Assembly (NCBI GenBank): GCA_023382715.1
Contig: JAHDWP010000030.1
Span: forward strand, 1-41,185
Source of the DNA: Anaerolineae bacterium
GTDB taxonomy: Bacteria > Chloroflexota > Anaerolineae > Aggregatilineales > Aggregatilineaceae
Direction: 5' to 3'
DNA: 41,185 nucleotides
The notes under the pieces are model-generated. The model was not told where the DNA came from, searched no databases, and saw only the letters and a program-made list of their open reading frames with translations. How positions within the stretch are numbered: position 1 is the first letter of the stretch; the number at the start of each line of letters is the position of its first letter. Shown piece after piece: positions 8,626 to 16,321 of this stretch. A program made the position numbers and the translations under genes.

Positions 8626-10134
8626 ATGGGCATTGTGACCACTTCCTCCGACATACTCGAAATGCGCGGAGTGAGCAAGTGTTTCTCCACCGCTGTCGCG
8701 CTCGATCAGGTGGATTTCAGCGTGCGCCAGGGCGAAGTCCACGCGCTCATCGGCGAGAACGGCGCGGGGAAGTCTACCCTCATCAAGATTCTCTCCGGCG
8801 CGTATCAGCCCGACAGCGGCGGGTTTTCGCTCGATGGCAAACCGGTGCTGCACCGCTCCCCGGCCCTGATGCAGCGCCTGGGAATCAGCGTGATCTACCA
8901 GGAGCTGAACCTGGTGCCGCACCTGAGTGTGGCGCGCAACATCTTCCTGGGCCATGAGCCTGTGGTCGTCCCCGGCGTGATTGACTTCCAGACGATGCAC
9001 CGCCGTGCTGCGGAACTGGTGAGCCAGCTTGGTGTCCCCATCTCGACCCATGCTCTGGTCACTGAGCTGGGGATCGCGGAGCAGCAGCTTGTCGAGGTGG
9101 CGAAGGCGCTGTCGTATCAGGTCAGGCTCCTGGTCATGGATGAGCCGACCGCGCCGCTGAGCGAGCATGAGGCCGAGACGCTGTTTGACGTAGTGCGCCG
9201 GCTGCGCGATCGAGGCGTCACGGTCATCTACATCTCGCACCGGCTGGAGGAGATCTTCCGGCTGGCCGACCGCGTAACTGTGCTGCGTGACGGGCGGGTT
9301 GTGGGCACCAGGATGGTCCACGAGGTTGAAAAGGACGACCTGGTGCGCATGATGGTTGGGCGCGACATCAAGGAACACCATCCCAAAGCAGAAGTGGAGC
9401 CTGGCGAGGTGCTGCTGCGGGTTCGTGGCCTGCCTGGGCGGGATGGCGAGACAGCCGAACTGACCATCCGCGCCGGAGAGATCGTCGCTCTGGCGGGGTT
9501 GGTCGGGTCGGGGCGCACTGAGTTGGCCCGGCGGCTGTTTGGCGCGGAAACGCTGAAGACGGGCGCAATGGAGCTAAAGGGGCAAACGATCGCCATCCGC
9601 TCGACGCGCCAGGCCATCCGCGCGGGAATCGGCATGGTGCCGGAGGATCGCAAGACGCAGGGGCTGATCTTGGATCGGTCGGTGAGCGACAATATCACGC
9701 TGCCGATCCTGGGGCGGCTGTCGCGGGGGTCCTTCATCCGGCGCGGCCTGATCCGCGACCTGGTGAGCAACATCATCCGCGAGATTGACATCCGTGTTTT
9801 CAGCGCCAGGCAGGCGGTGCGCACGCTCAGCGGCGGGAACCAGCAGAAAGTCACCCTGGCGAAGTGGCTCGCCGGCCAGTGCGACGTGCTGATCCTGGAT
9901 GAGCCGACGCGGGGCGTTGACGTGGGGGCCAGGGCCGAGATCTACCAGGTGATTGGCAAGCTGGTACAGGAGGGCAAAGGAATCCTGCTTATCTCCTCCG
10001 ATCTGCCAGAAGTTCTCGGTCTGAGCGATCGGATCATAGTGGTTTACGGAGGGCGCCTTGTCGCCGAATTCACCCGACGCGACGCTGTCGCAGAAACTAT
10101 CATCCGGTTCGCCTCCGGCGCGTTCGAAGACTAG
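8626..10134 (+). CDS. RbsA-type sugar ABC transporter ATP-binding protein (two ATPase domains)
   Basis: At 502 residues this is the standard length of the CUT2/RbsA family, with two fused ATPase domains. Domain 1 has Walker A GENGAGKST (43-51), a degenerate signature LGIAEQQLVEVAK and Walker B LLVMDEPTAPLS. Domain 2 has a degenerate Walker A (GLVGSGRTEL), a good signature LSGGNQQKV and LILDEPTRGVD. This asymmetry is normal for RbsA. The ATG at 8626 has only weak SD (GGGG); a GTG at 8635 is an alternative. It is the first gene of the rightward operon. It should energise import of the sugar or polyol handled by the leftward enzymes. The family is secure and the substrate unknown. Confidence 0.93.
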   Translation: MGIVTTSSDILEMRGVSKCFSTAVALDQVDFSVRQGEVHALIGENGAGKSTLIKILSGAYQPDSGGFSLDGKPVLHRSPALMQRLGISVIYQELNLVPHLSVARNIFLGHEPVVVPGVIDFQTMHRRAAELVSQLGVPISTHALVTELGIAEQQLVEVAKALSYQVRLLVMDEPTAPLSEHEAETLFDVVRRLRDRGVTVIYISHRLEEIFRLADRVTVLRDGRVVGTRMVHEVEKDDLVRMMVGRDIKEHHPKAEVEPGEVLLRVRGLPGRDGETAELTIRAGEIVALAGLVGSGRTELARRLFGAETLKTGAMELKGQTIAIRSTRQAIRAGIGMVPEDRKTQGLILDRSVSDNITLPILGRLSRGSFIRRGLIRDLVSNIIREIDIRVFSARQAVRTLSGGNQQKVTLAKWLAGQCDVLILDEPTRGVDVGARAEIYQVIGKLVQEGKGILLISSDLPEVLGLSDRIIVVYGGRLVAEFTRRDAVAETIIRFASGAFED

Positions 10135-11077
10135 CTCGCGACGCTGGCGGTCGCTGGCGCAGGCCCTGGCCCCGCTGGTCGTGCTCATCCTGATCTGTGC
10201 GGCGGTGTCGCTGCTCACCCCGCGCTTCCTGACCGAAAAGAACCTGATCAACGTCGTGCGGCAGTCTTCGCTCAATGGCATCATGGCCGGCGGCATGACC
10301 CTGGTCATCCTGACGGGCGGGATTGACCTGTCAGTTGGCTCGCTGCTGGCCGTGACCAGCGTCTTCGCCGCGGGGACTCTGGTGGACGGCGCCAGCCCGA
10401 CCCAGGCGATACTGGTTGGCGTGGCCATTGGCCTGGGGTTCGGCCTGGCCAACGGTCTGATCATCACCATCGGCGACGTTGCCCCCTTCATCGTCACGCT
10501 CGGCACGATGACCATCGCGCGCGGCGTCGCGCTCATTTACACCAATGGCGCGCCCATCGTGACGGCTAATGCCGACTTTCGCTATATCGGGCGCGGCAGT
10601 TTTGGCCCGCTGCCGATGCCGATTCTTATCCTACTCATCGTCTACGTGCTCGTGTACCTGCTGCTCAACCGGACGACGCTGGGCGGGTACCTCTACGCCA
10701 TCGGCGGCAACCAGGAAGCAGCGCGACTGTCGGGCGTGCCTGTCAAAGTGTGCAAGACGATCGCCTACGCCATCAGCGGCCTGCTGGCCGGCCTGACGGG
10801 CGTCATCCTGACCGCGCGGTTAGGATCGGCGCAGCCGAATCTGGGCGTTGGCGATGAGCTGGACGCCATCGCCGCCGTGGTGATCGGCGGCACGAGCCTG
10901 GCCGGCGGGCGCGGCGGGATCATCGGGACGCTGGTGGGCGCGCTGATCATCGGCGTGCTGTCCAACGGACTCAACCTGATGAACGTCAACGCTTACTATC
11001 AGCCGATCGTCAAAGGGGCTGTCATTCTGATCGCCATCCTGGTTGATCGCCGCGTCCGCGCAACCAGCGCGGCCTGA
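10058..11077 (+). CDS. RbsC-type sugar ABC transporter permease
   Basis: This 339-residue polytopic protein of the RbsC/AraH (CUT2) family carries the hallmark segment GIDLSVGSLLA in the N-terminal third and GGTSLAGGRGGI near the C-terminus. The start is a TTG at 10058 with GGAGG 5 nt upstream. It overlaps the ATPase gene by 77 bp in another frame. No other start with a ribosome site precedes the first membrane segment, so translational coupling to the ATPase gene is likely. It forms the membrane channel of the importer. No solute specificity can be read from the sequence. Confidence 0.9.
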   Translation: MSPNSPDATLSQKLSSGSPPARSKTSSRRWRSLAQALAPLVVLILICAAVSLLTPRFLTEKNLINVVRQSSLNGIMAGGMTLVILTGGIDLSVGSLLAVTSVFAAGTLVDGASPTQAILVGVAIGLGFGLANGLIITIGDVAPFIVTLGTMTIARGVALIYTNGAPIVTANADFRYIGRGSFGPLPMPILILLIVYVLVYLLLNRTTLGGYLYAIGGNQEAARLSGVPVKVCKTIAYAISGLLAGLTGVILTARLGSAQPNLGVGDELDAIAAVVIGGTSLAGGRGGIIGTLVGALIIGVLSNGLNLMNVNAYYQPIVKGAVILIAILVDRRVRATSAA

Positions 11078-11179
11078 TCGTGCCCCGCAGCGGGCAGCAT
11101 CGGCCGGCAAAGCGTGAGCTTTAGAAGCGTGCAAGTATCGTCCAAAGTCCGCGCAAAGAGAATTGTGAAAGGGAAACCC

Positions 11180-12940
11180 ATGAACAAGAAACGTTCGCTC
11201 CATCTCCTGGTAATCATCGCGCTGTTCAGTGTCGTTGGGGCCTGGCTGCCGGGCGTTCCGGCCCAGGCTCAGACACTCCGCCTGGGTCTATCCGTCTCGA
11301 CCCAGAGCAACTCGTTCTACCGGTCGCTGGCGCAAGGCGTCGCTGATGAAGGCAAGGCGCTGGGAGCCGAAGTCACTGTGCTGAGCGCCGACGACCAGCT
11401 TGAGAAACAGATCTCCGACGTGGAAGACCTGATCGCGGCTGACATTGACGTGCTGCTGATCAATGCCGTCCAGGGCGAGGCCGTCGGCGTGATCGAAGAC
11501 GCGATCAGCATGGGCATCCCGGTGATCACGTTGCAGCGCGCTGTGGCCAGCTCGCAGGTGACGAGTCACCTGGGCACGGACAACGTGCTGATCGGGAAGC
11601 TGGCGGCGGAGTGGCTGGTGGACAAGCTGGACGGGCAGGGCAAGGTGGTGGTGCTGGAAGGCATTCCGGGCGCGGCCAGCTCTGAGGACCGCAAGGCTGG
11701 CTCCACGCCGGTCTTTGCTGCGGCGCCGGGCATCGAGATCGTGGCCCAGCAGACTGCCGAGTACGACCGGGCGACGGCGCTGAGCGTGATGGAGAACATC
11801 CTGCAGGCGACGCCGGACATTGACGCGGTGTTCTGCTACAACGACGAGATGGCCATGGGCGTTCTGGCCGCGCTGGAAGCGGAAGGGCGCGACGATGTGC
11901 TGATCACAGGCATTGACGCCTTGCCGGACGCGGTGGAAGCGGTGCAGCAGGGCAAGCTGGCCATGACCATTCGCATCCCCGTCTACGATATGGGCCGCCT
12001 GGGCGCGCGCTACGCCATGGAAGTGGCGGCGGGCAACATGGTGCCTGTGCAGTCGGTCATTCCTGCTGTGTTCGTCACGCCAGAAAATGTGGACGCGGCT
12101 GCAGAGCCGGCCCCTGCCGACACTGAACTGCTGATCGGCGTGTCGGTCTCGACCCAGAGCAACTCGTTCTATCGGTCGCTGGCCGAGGGGGCCGCTGCTG
12201 AGTCTGTGGCGCTAGGTTATAAGGCGAACGTGCTGAGCGCCGACGACCAGCTTGAGAAGCAGCTTTCCGACGTGGAAGACCTGATCGCGGCTGACATTGA
12301 CGTGCTGCTGATCAACCCGACCCAGGGCGAGGCCGTCGGCGTGATCGAAGACGCGGCCCGGGCGGGTATCCCGGTGATCACCATGCAGCGCGCTGTGGCC
12401 AGCTCGCAGGTGACGAGTCACCTGGGCACGGACAACGTGCTGATCGGGAAGCTGGCGGCGGAGTGGCTGGTGGACAAGCTGGACGGGCAGGGCAAGGTGG
12501 TGGTGCTGGAAGGCATTCCGGGCGCGGCCAGCTCTGAGGACCGCAAGGCTGGCTCCACGCCGGTCTTTGCTGCGGCGCCGGGCATCGAGATCGTGGCCCA
12601 GCAGACTGCCGAGTACGACCGGGCGACGGCGCTGAGCGTGATGGAGAACATCCTGCAGGCGACGCCGGACATTGACGCGGTGTTCTGCTACAACGACGAG
12701 ATGGCCATGGGCGTTCTGGCCGCGCTGGAAGCGGAAGGGCGCGACGATGTGCTGATCACAGGCATTGACGCCTTGCCGGACGCGGTGGAAGCGGTGCAGC
12801 AGGGCAAGCTGGCCATGACCATTCGCATCCCCGTCTACGATATGGGGCGCTGGGCGGCCCGCTTTGGGGCATGGACGGCCCTGGGCGAGATCACGGTACC
12901 GGTGCGCAACGTCATCCCGATCGAGTTCATCACGCCCTGA
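11180..12940 (+). CDS. Sugar ABC transporter binding protein with two tandem periplasmic-binding domains
   Basis: This 586-residue protein starts with a signal peptide ending near AQAQT (residues 28-32). Two RbsB-type binding domains follow, where the family normally has one domain and about 310-340 residues. Domain 1 opens with GLSVSTQSNSFY (36-47) and domain 2 with GVSVSTQSNSFY (320-331), an exact 284-residue period. Residues 118-271 and 402-555 are identical in protein and DNA. A linker rich in Ala, Pro and Glu joins the halves. There is no lipobox cysteine, so it may be soluble or held by its uncleaved N-terminus. It follows the permease gene in the operon. A duplicated domain could raise local binding capacity or avidity. 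Confidence 0.92.
   Translation: MNKKRSLHLLVIIALFSVVGAWLPGVPAQAQTLRLGLSVSTQSNSFYRSLAQGVADEGKALGAEVTVLSADDQLEKQISDVEDLIAADIDVLLINAVQGEAVGVIEDAISMGIPVITLQRAVASSQVTSHLGTDNVLIGKLAAEWLVDKLDGQGKVVVLEGIPGAASSEDRKAGSTPVFAAAPGIEIVAQQTAEYDRATALSVMENILQATPDIDAVFCYNDEMAMGVLAALEAEGRDDVLITGIDALPDAVEAVQQGKLAMTIRIPVYDMGRLGARYAMEVAAGNMVPVQSVIPAVFVTPENVDAAAEPAPADTELLIGVSVSTQSNSFYRSLAEGAAAESVALGYKANVLSADDQLEKQLSDVEDLIAADIDVLLINPTQGEAVGVIEDAARAGIPVITMQRAVASSQVTSHLGTDNVLIGKLAAEWLVDKLDGQGKVVVLEGIPGAASSEDRKAGSTPVFAAAPGIEIVAQQTAEYDRATALSVMENILQATPDIDAVFCYNDEMAMGVLAALEAEGRDDVLITGIDALPDAVEAVQQGKLAMTIRIPVYDMGRWAARFGAWTALGEITVPVRNVIPIEFITP
11532..11994 (+). repeat. 463-bp exact direct repeat inside the binding-protein gene, copy 1
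   Basis: This is identical base for base by eye to 12384-12846 (offset 852 bp, or 284 codons). It is bounded on both sides by divergent positions (GT versus CA before it, C versus G after it). Shorter similar blocks exist further upstream in each domain. Confidence 0.9.
12384..12846 (+). repeat. 463-bp exact direct repeat inside the binding-protein gene, copy 2
   Basis: This is the second copy of the repeat at 11532-11994, in the second binding domain. The perfect identity includes synonymous positions, so the exchange or duplication is recent. Confidence 0.9.
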
Positions 12941-12963
12941 GCAGCCTGTGATAGTTCAGCCAA

Positions 12964-12988
12964 GGGGCGGCACCACGTGTGTCGCCCC
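12964..12988 (+). terminator. Hairpin after the binding-protein gene
   Basis: GGGGCGGCAC pairs with GTGTCGCCCC (one G-U pair) around the loop CACGT, 23 bp after the stop codon. No T tract follows, so it may protect the mRNA 3' end rather than terminate intrinsically. Confidence 0.45.
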
Positions 12989-13027
12989 GCTCACTCCGAA
13001 GATCTGATCGTGTTCGGGCGCGGAGCG

Positions 13028-13094
13028 AAAGGAGGTGATGCCCGGTTATCGAGCTGACCGATGAGTTGACAACCAGGTGGCCAACATTTCGATA
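13028..13094 (+). promoter_or_regulatory. Putative control region of the second sugar transporter
   Basis: TTGACA (13066-13071) is followed 17 bp later by a weak TCGATA. The -35 lies inside an imperfect 19-bp palindrome, TTGACAACCAGGTGGCCAA (13066-13084), a plausible repressor operator. Upstream, AAAGGAGGTGAT (13028-13039) fully matches the 16S anti-SD sequence but no normal gene follows it. The -10 call is weak. Confidence 0.35.
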
Positions 13095-13208
13095 CAGTGC
13101 GCTTTCGCACAGACTCTGCGGTCGATCGGTCTGATAACCTCAACAATTCTGAGCGTCCTGGTGAACTGAAACGGAATCCTTAATCACAGTTGCGGGAGGC
13201 TAGGTCAA

Positions 13209-14468
13209 ATGCGTAGGAAAACAGGCTTGCACCTGCTGTTGCTGGCGCTGATCGTGCTGGGCATCGGCGCGACCTCTGTCGGCGCACAGGAAAAGATCAG
13301 CATTGTGCATTACTTCAGCGATGTCCTCGGCAAGGAAGCGATCGGGAAGATCTTCACCGCTTTCAACGAGACACACCCCGGCTACGAAGCTGTGGACAAC
13401 TCCGCTGGACATGAAGACTTCAAGACCCAGATTCTGGTCACCATCGCTGGCGACAACCCGCCCGATGTCTTCTCTTACTGGGCAGGCGCACGCACGCAGT
13501 TCGTGGTTGATGCGGGCCGCCTGATGAGCCTGGCCGACTTCTGGGAAGAGAACGATCTGGACGCGATTATCCCTGAGGGCGTGAAGGCTGCGGCCATCTA
13601 CAACGACGACATCTATCTGATCCCCATGAACGCCCACCTCACCGGCTTCTGGTACAACACCAAGGTGATGGCCGACGCCGGAATCACCAAGATGCCGGAA
13701 ACCTGGGATGAGTTCAAGGAAGCCTGCGTCACCCTCAAGGAAGCGGGCGTCCACCCGATCTCGCTCGGCTCGATGAACCGCTGGCCGGCCCAGTACTGGT
13801 TCGACTACACGGTGTCCTACACTGCTGGCGCGGAATATCGCCAGAAGCTGATGGCGGGCGAAGCTAAGTACACGGATCCCGAAGTCGTCACCGCCATGGA
13901 AGCCTGGAAGGAACTGACCGATCTCGGTTGCTTCGCCCCAGACTCCAACGCCTACGACTGGACTGAGGCCGCCGACATGGTCGCCAACGGCACCGCCGCG
14001 ATGAACCTGATGGGCACCTGGATCAGCGGCTACCTGAACGGTCTTGGCCTGGAGCCGGGCGTTGACTATGACTTCTTCCCCTTCCCGGTGATCAACCCCG
14101 ACGTGCCGCGCGTGACGCATGGCACGGTTGATGGCTGGGTCGTCCCGGAGAACGCCAAGAATCCCGAAGGCGCCAAGGCCCTGCTGCTGCACTTTGTGAG
14201 CAAGGAGTCGCAGGAGCTTTGGGCGGTGGGGCAGGGTGCGCTGGCCGCTTCGACCGCCGTGGATCCGGGCATCTACTCGCCGGTCATGGCGAAAGCAGCG
14301 GAGCACCTGGCGAGCGTCATGTTCCTCGGCGGCTATGATCTGTCCACCACCCCGCCGATGGCCGAGGGCGGGCTGGACATGTTCGCCATGTTCATGAACG
14401 ATCCGTCGGGCTATCAGGAGTATCTTGAGATCGCCCAAGAGGTCGCCGACGACGTGTTTGGTGGGTAA
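13209..14468 (+). CDS. Extracellular sugar-binding protein, family 1
   Basis: This 419-residue protein has a signal peptide (hydrophobic residues 8-24, cleavage near VGAQEK) and the fold signature of family 1 solute-binding proteins. Typical segments are GDNPPDVFSYWAG, the ligand-site MNAHLTGFWYN and the C-terminal GTVDGWVVPENAKNPEGA. There is no lipobox. A GGGAGG ribosome site precedes the ATG at 13209. It is the first gene of an importer operon with two permease genes and should capture an oligosaccharide or sugar for them. A strong hairpin follows the stop codon, as often seen after highly expressed binding-protein genes. Confidence 0.92.
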   Translation: MRRKTGLHLLLLALIVLGIGATSVGAQEKISIVHYFSDVLGKEAIGKIFTAFNETHPGYEAVDNSAGHEDFKTQILVTIAGDNPPDVFSYWAGARTQFVVDAGRLMSLADFWEENDLDAIIPEGVKAAAIYNDDIYLIPMNAHLTGFWYNTKVMADAGITKMPETWDEFKEACVTLKEAGVHPISLGSMNRWPAQYWFDYTVSYTAGAEYRQKLMAGEAKYTDPEVVTAMEAWKELTDLGCFAPDSNAYDWTEAADMVANGTAAMNLMGTWISGYLNGLGLEPGVDYDFFPFPVINPDVPRVTHGTVDGWVVPENAKNPEGAKALLLHFVSKESQELWAVGQGALAASTAVDPGIYSPVMAKAAEHLASVMFLGGYDLSTTPPMAEGGLDMFAMFMNDPSGYQEYLEIAQEVADDVFGG

Positions 14469-14485
14469 GCTAGTCTGAAGCTCAT

Positions 14486-14515
14486 GGCACAGGGCGGAAG
14501 CCTCCGCCCTGTGCC
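14486..14515 (+). promoter_or_regulatory. Perfect 13-bp intercistronic hairpin
   Basis: GGCACAGGGCGGA pairs perfectly with TCCGCCCTGTGCC around AGCC, between the binding-protein and first permease genes. No T tract follows. Such stems shield upstream mRNA from 3' exonucleases and so favour the binding protein over the permeases. Confidence 0.7.
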
Positions 14516-14542
14516 GGTCTCGTGGTGCAGGAGACGAACCTG

Positions 14543-15424
14543 GTGACGCGATCGCGACATATCTGGGCGTTTTTGTTCTTGCTGCTGCCCGTAACCTTTT
14601 ACCTCGTTGTGGTGATCTACCCACTGTTTTCGTCGTTCTATTTCAGCTTCACCGACTGGAACGGCTTCAGCCAGGACTACAGCTTCGTCGGGCTGGACAA
14701 CTATAAGAAGATGCAGACCGACCGCCTGTTCCGCAACGCCATCGAGAACACGGTCATCTGGACGGTCGCCGCCATCGTGCTGCCAACAGCCGGCGGCCTG
14801 GTGCTGGCCCTGGCGCTGCACGAGCGGGGCATCCTCTCCCGGCTCTTCAAGTCGCTGTTCTACCTGCCCATTTGCCTGTCCCTGGTCGTCGTCGGCCAGG
14901 TCTGGATCTGGATTTACCAGCCGGACTTCGGGCTGATCAACGTGGTTTTACGGGGCGTCGGGCTTGACAATTGGACGCGGGCCTGGCTGGCCAAGCCGGA
15001 CACGGCGCTGCAAGCGGTCATTGCCGCGTGGACGTGGCAGCAGACCGGCCTGGCCATGGTCATCTTCCTGGCCGGGCTGACTGCTGTGCCGCGCGAGCTG
15101 ACCGAGGCGTCGCAGATAGACGGGGCGAACTACTGGCAGTCTGTGCGCCATGTGATCGTCCCCTTGCTGCGGCCCGCTTCCATTGTGGTCATCGCCCTGG
15201 CGGTCATCAACTCGCTGAAGAGCTTCGACATCCTCTACATGATGACGCGCGGCGGCCCCTTCCACTCGTCGGACAATCTGGCGATGATGGTTTACAACGA
15301 ATCATTCCAGAAATACCGCATGGGCTATGGCAGCACCGTCGCTGTGGTGCTGTTCATGATCACGCTGGTCGTCATCACCATCTACTTCCGCCAGCAGCGC
15401 GGCCTGGAGCAGCTCTATGACTAA
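14543..15424 (+). CDS. Sugar ABC transporter permease 1 (MalF/UgpA type)
   Basis: This protein of about 293 residues has six predicted membrane segments and the cytoplasmic EAA loop EASQIDGANYWQSVRHVIVP, where the ATPase docks. The GTG at 14543 was chosen because GGAGA lies about 9 nt upstream. A GTG at 14522 would add seven residues but has no SD. It follows the binding-protein gene after the hairpin and overlaps the next permease gene by 8 bp. It is one half of the CUT1-family membrane channel. Closest functional types are maltose, raffinose or glycerol-3-phosphate permeases; the substrate cannot be read from the sequence. Confidence 0.9.
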   Translation: MTRSRHIWAFLFLLLPVTFYLVVVIYPLFSSFYFSFTDWNGFSQDYSFVGLDNYKKMQTDRLFRNAIENTVIWTVAAIVLPTAGGLVLALALHERGILSRLFKSLFYLPICLSLVVVGQVWIWIYQPDFGLINVVLRGVGLDNWTRAWLAKPDTALQAVIAAWTWQQTGLAMVIFLAGLTAVPRELTEASQIDGANYWQSVRHVIVPLLRPASIVVIALAVINSLKSFDILYMMTRGGPFHSSDNLAMMVYNESFQKYRMGYGSTVAVVLFMITLVVITIYFRQQRGLEQLYD

Positions 15425-16304
15425 CCTCGCATCTGCCGCGACGACAGAGGCCCAGGCCGACAGGGCGAAAGAACAGGCAAAAGCACGGCGCTCGATGGTG
15501 ATCCTGTACGTGGTCCTGACTCTGCTCCTGCTGATCTATTCGCTGCCGACCATCGGCGTGCTGCTGACCTCGCTGAAAACCAATGCCGAGATCTCGCGCG
15601 AAGGCGTCTGGAACCTGCCGGACAGCCTGAGCCTGGACAACTACCGGGCGGCCTTGCAGGACGGAAACGCGGGGCCTTATCTTATCAATTCGCTCAAAGT
15701 GACCATCCCGGCCTGCGTGCTCTCCATCGTCTTCGGCGTCCTGAGCGGCTATACCCTGGCCAAGCTGCCTTTCCGGGGCAGCGATATCCTGTTCATCTTC
15801 CTCGTCGCCGGGTTGTTCTTCCCGCCGCAGATCGTCATGATCCCCCTCTTCCGCATGTTCAACTCGGCGGGGCTGTACGACACGCTGTGGCCGATGATCA
15901 TCGTGCACGCCGGGTTCGGCATCCCCATCTGCACGCTGGTGCTGAAGAACTTCTTCGCCACCATCCCAACCGCGATCCGCGAAGCGGCCATCATTGACGG
16001 CGCGAACGAGATACAAGTGCTGCTGCGAGTCATGCTGCCCCTGTCGCTGCCTTCGCTGGCGGTGCTGGCGACCCTTCAGTTTACCTGGATCTGGAACGAT
16101 TTTCTGTGGCCGGTCATCTTCACCCGCTCGGACGAAGTGCGGACCATCATGTTCGGGCTGGCATCGTTGCGCGGGCAGTACAGCGTCGCCTATGGCACGC
16201 AGGCCGCGATGGCCATCTTGGCGAGCATCCCGACGCTGTTGATCTTCATCTTCTTCCAGAAATACTTCATTCGCGGGCTGACGCTGGGGTCGGTGAAGGG
16301 CTAG
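15417..16304 (+). CDS. Sugar ABC transporter permease 2 (MalG/UgpE type)
   Basis: This 295-residue protein has six predicted membrane segments and the EAA loop EAAIIDGANEIQVLLRVMLP. The first 25 residues are charged and Ala-rich, then the first membrane helix begins (MVILYVVLTLLLLIY). The ATG overlaps the permease 1 gene by 8 bp, so the two are probably translationally coupled. It completes the CUT1 channel. No ATP-binding subunit gene follows: the next gene is on the other strand. The system therefore probably uses a shared MsiK-type ATPase encoded elsewhere. Confidence 0.9.
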   Translation: MTNLASAATTEAQADRAKEQAKARRSMVILYVVLTLLLLIYSLPTIGVLLTSLKTNAEISREGVWNLPDSLSLDNYRAALQDGNAGPYLINSLKVTIPACVLSIVFGVLSGYTLAKLPFRGSDILFIFLVAGLFFPPQIVMIPLFRMFNSAGLYDTLWPMIIVHAGFGIPICTLVLKNFFATIPTAIREAAIIDGANEIQVLLRVMLPLSLPSLAVLATLQFTWIWNDFLWPVIFTRSDEVRTIMFGLASLRGQYSVAYGTQAAMAILASIPTLLIFIFFQKYFIRGLTLGSVKG

Positions 16305-16321
16305 CGACGCGGGCGCTTCCG

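Noticed and set aside
13038-13064. Eight-codon leader peptide after the perfect SD at 13028
   Set aside because: The ATG is only about 2 nt from the SD core, too close for initiation, and the frame has no attenuator-like residue run.
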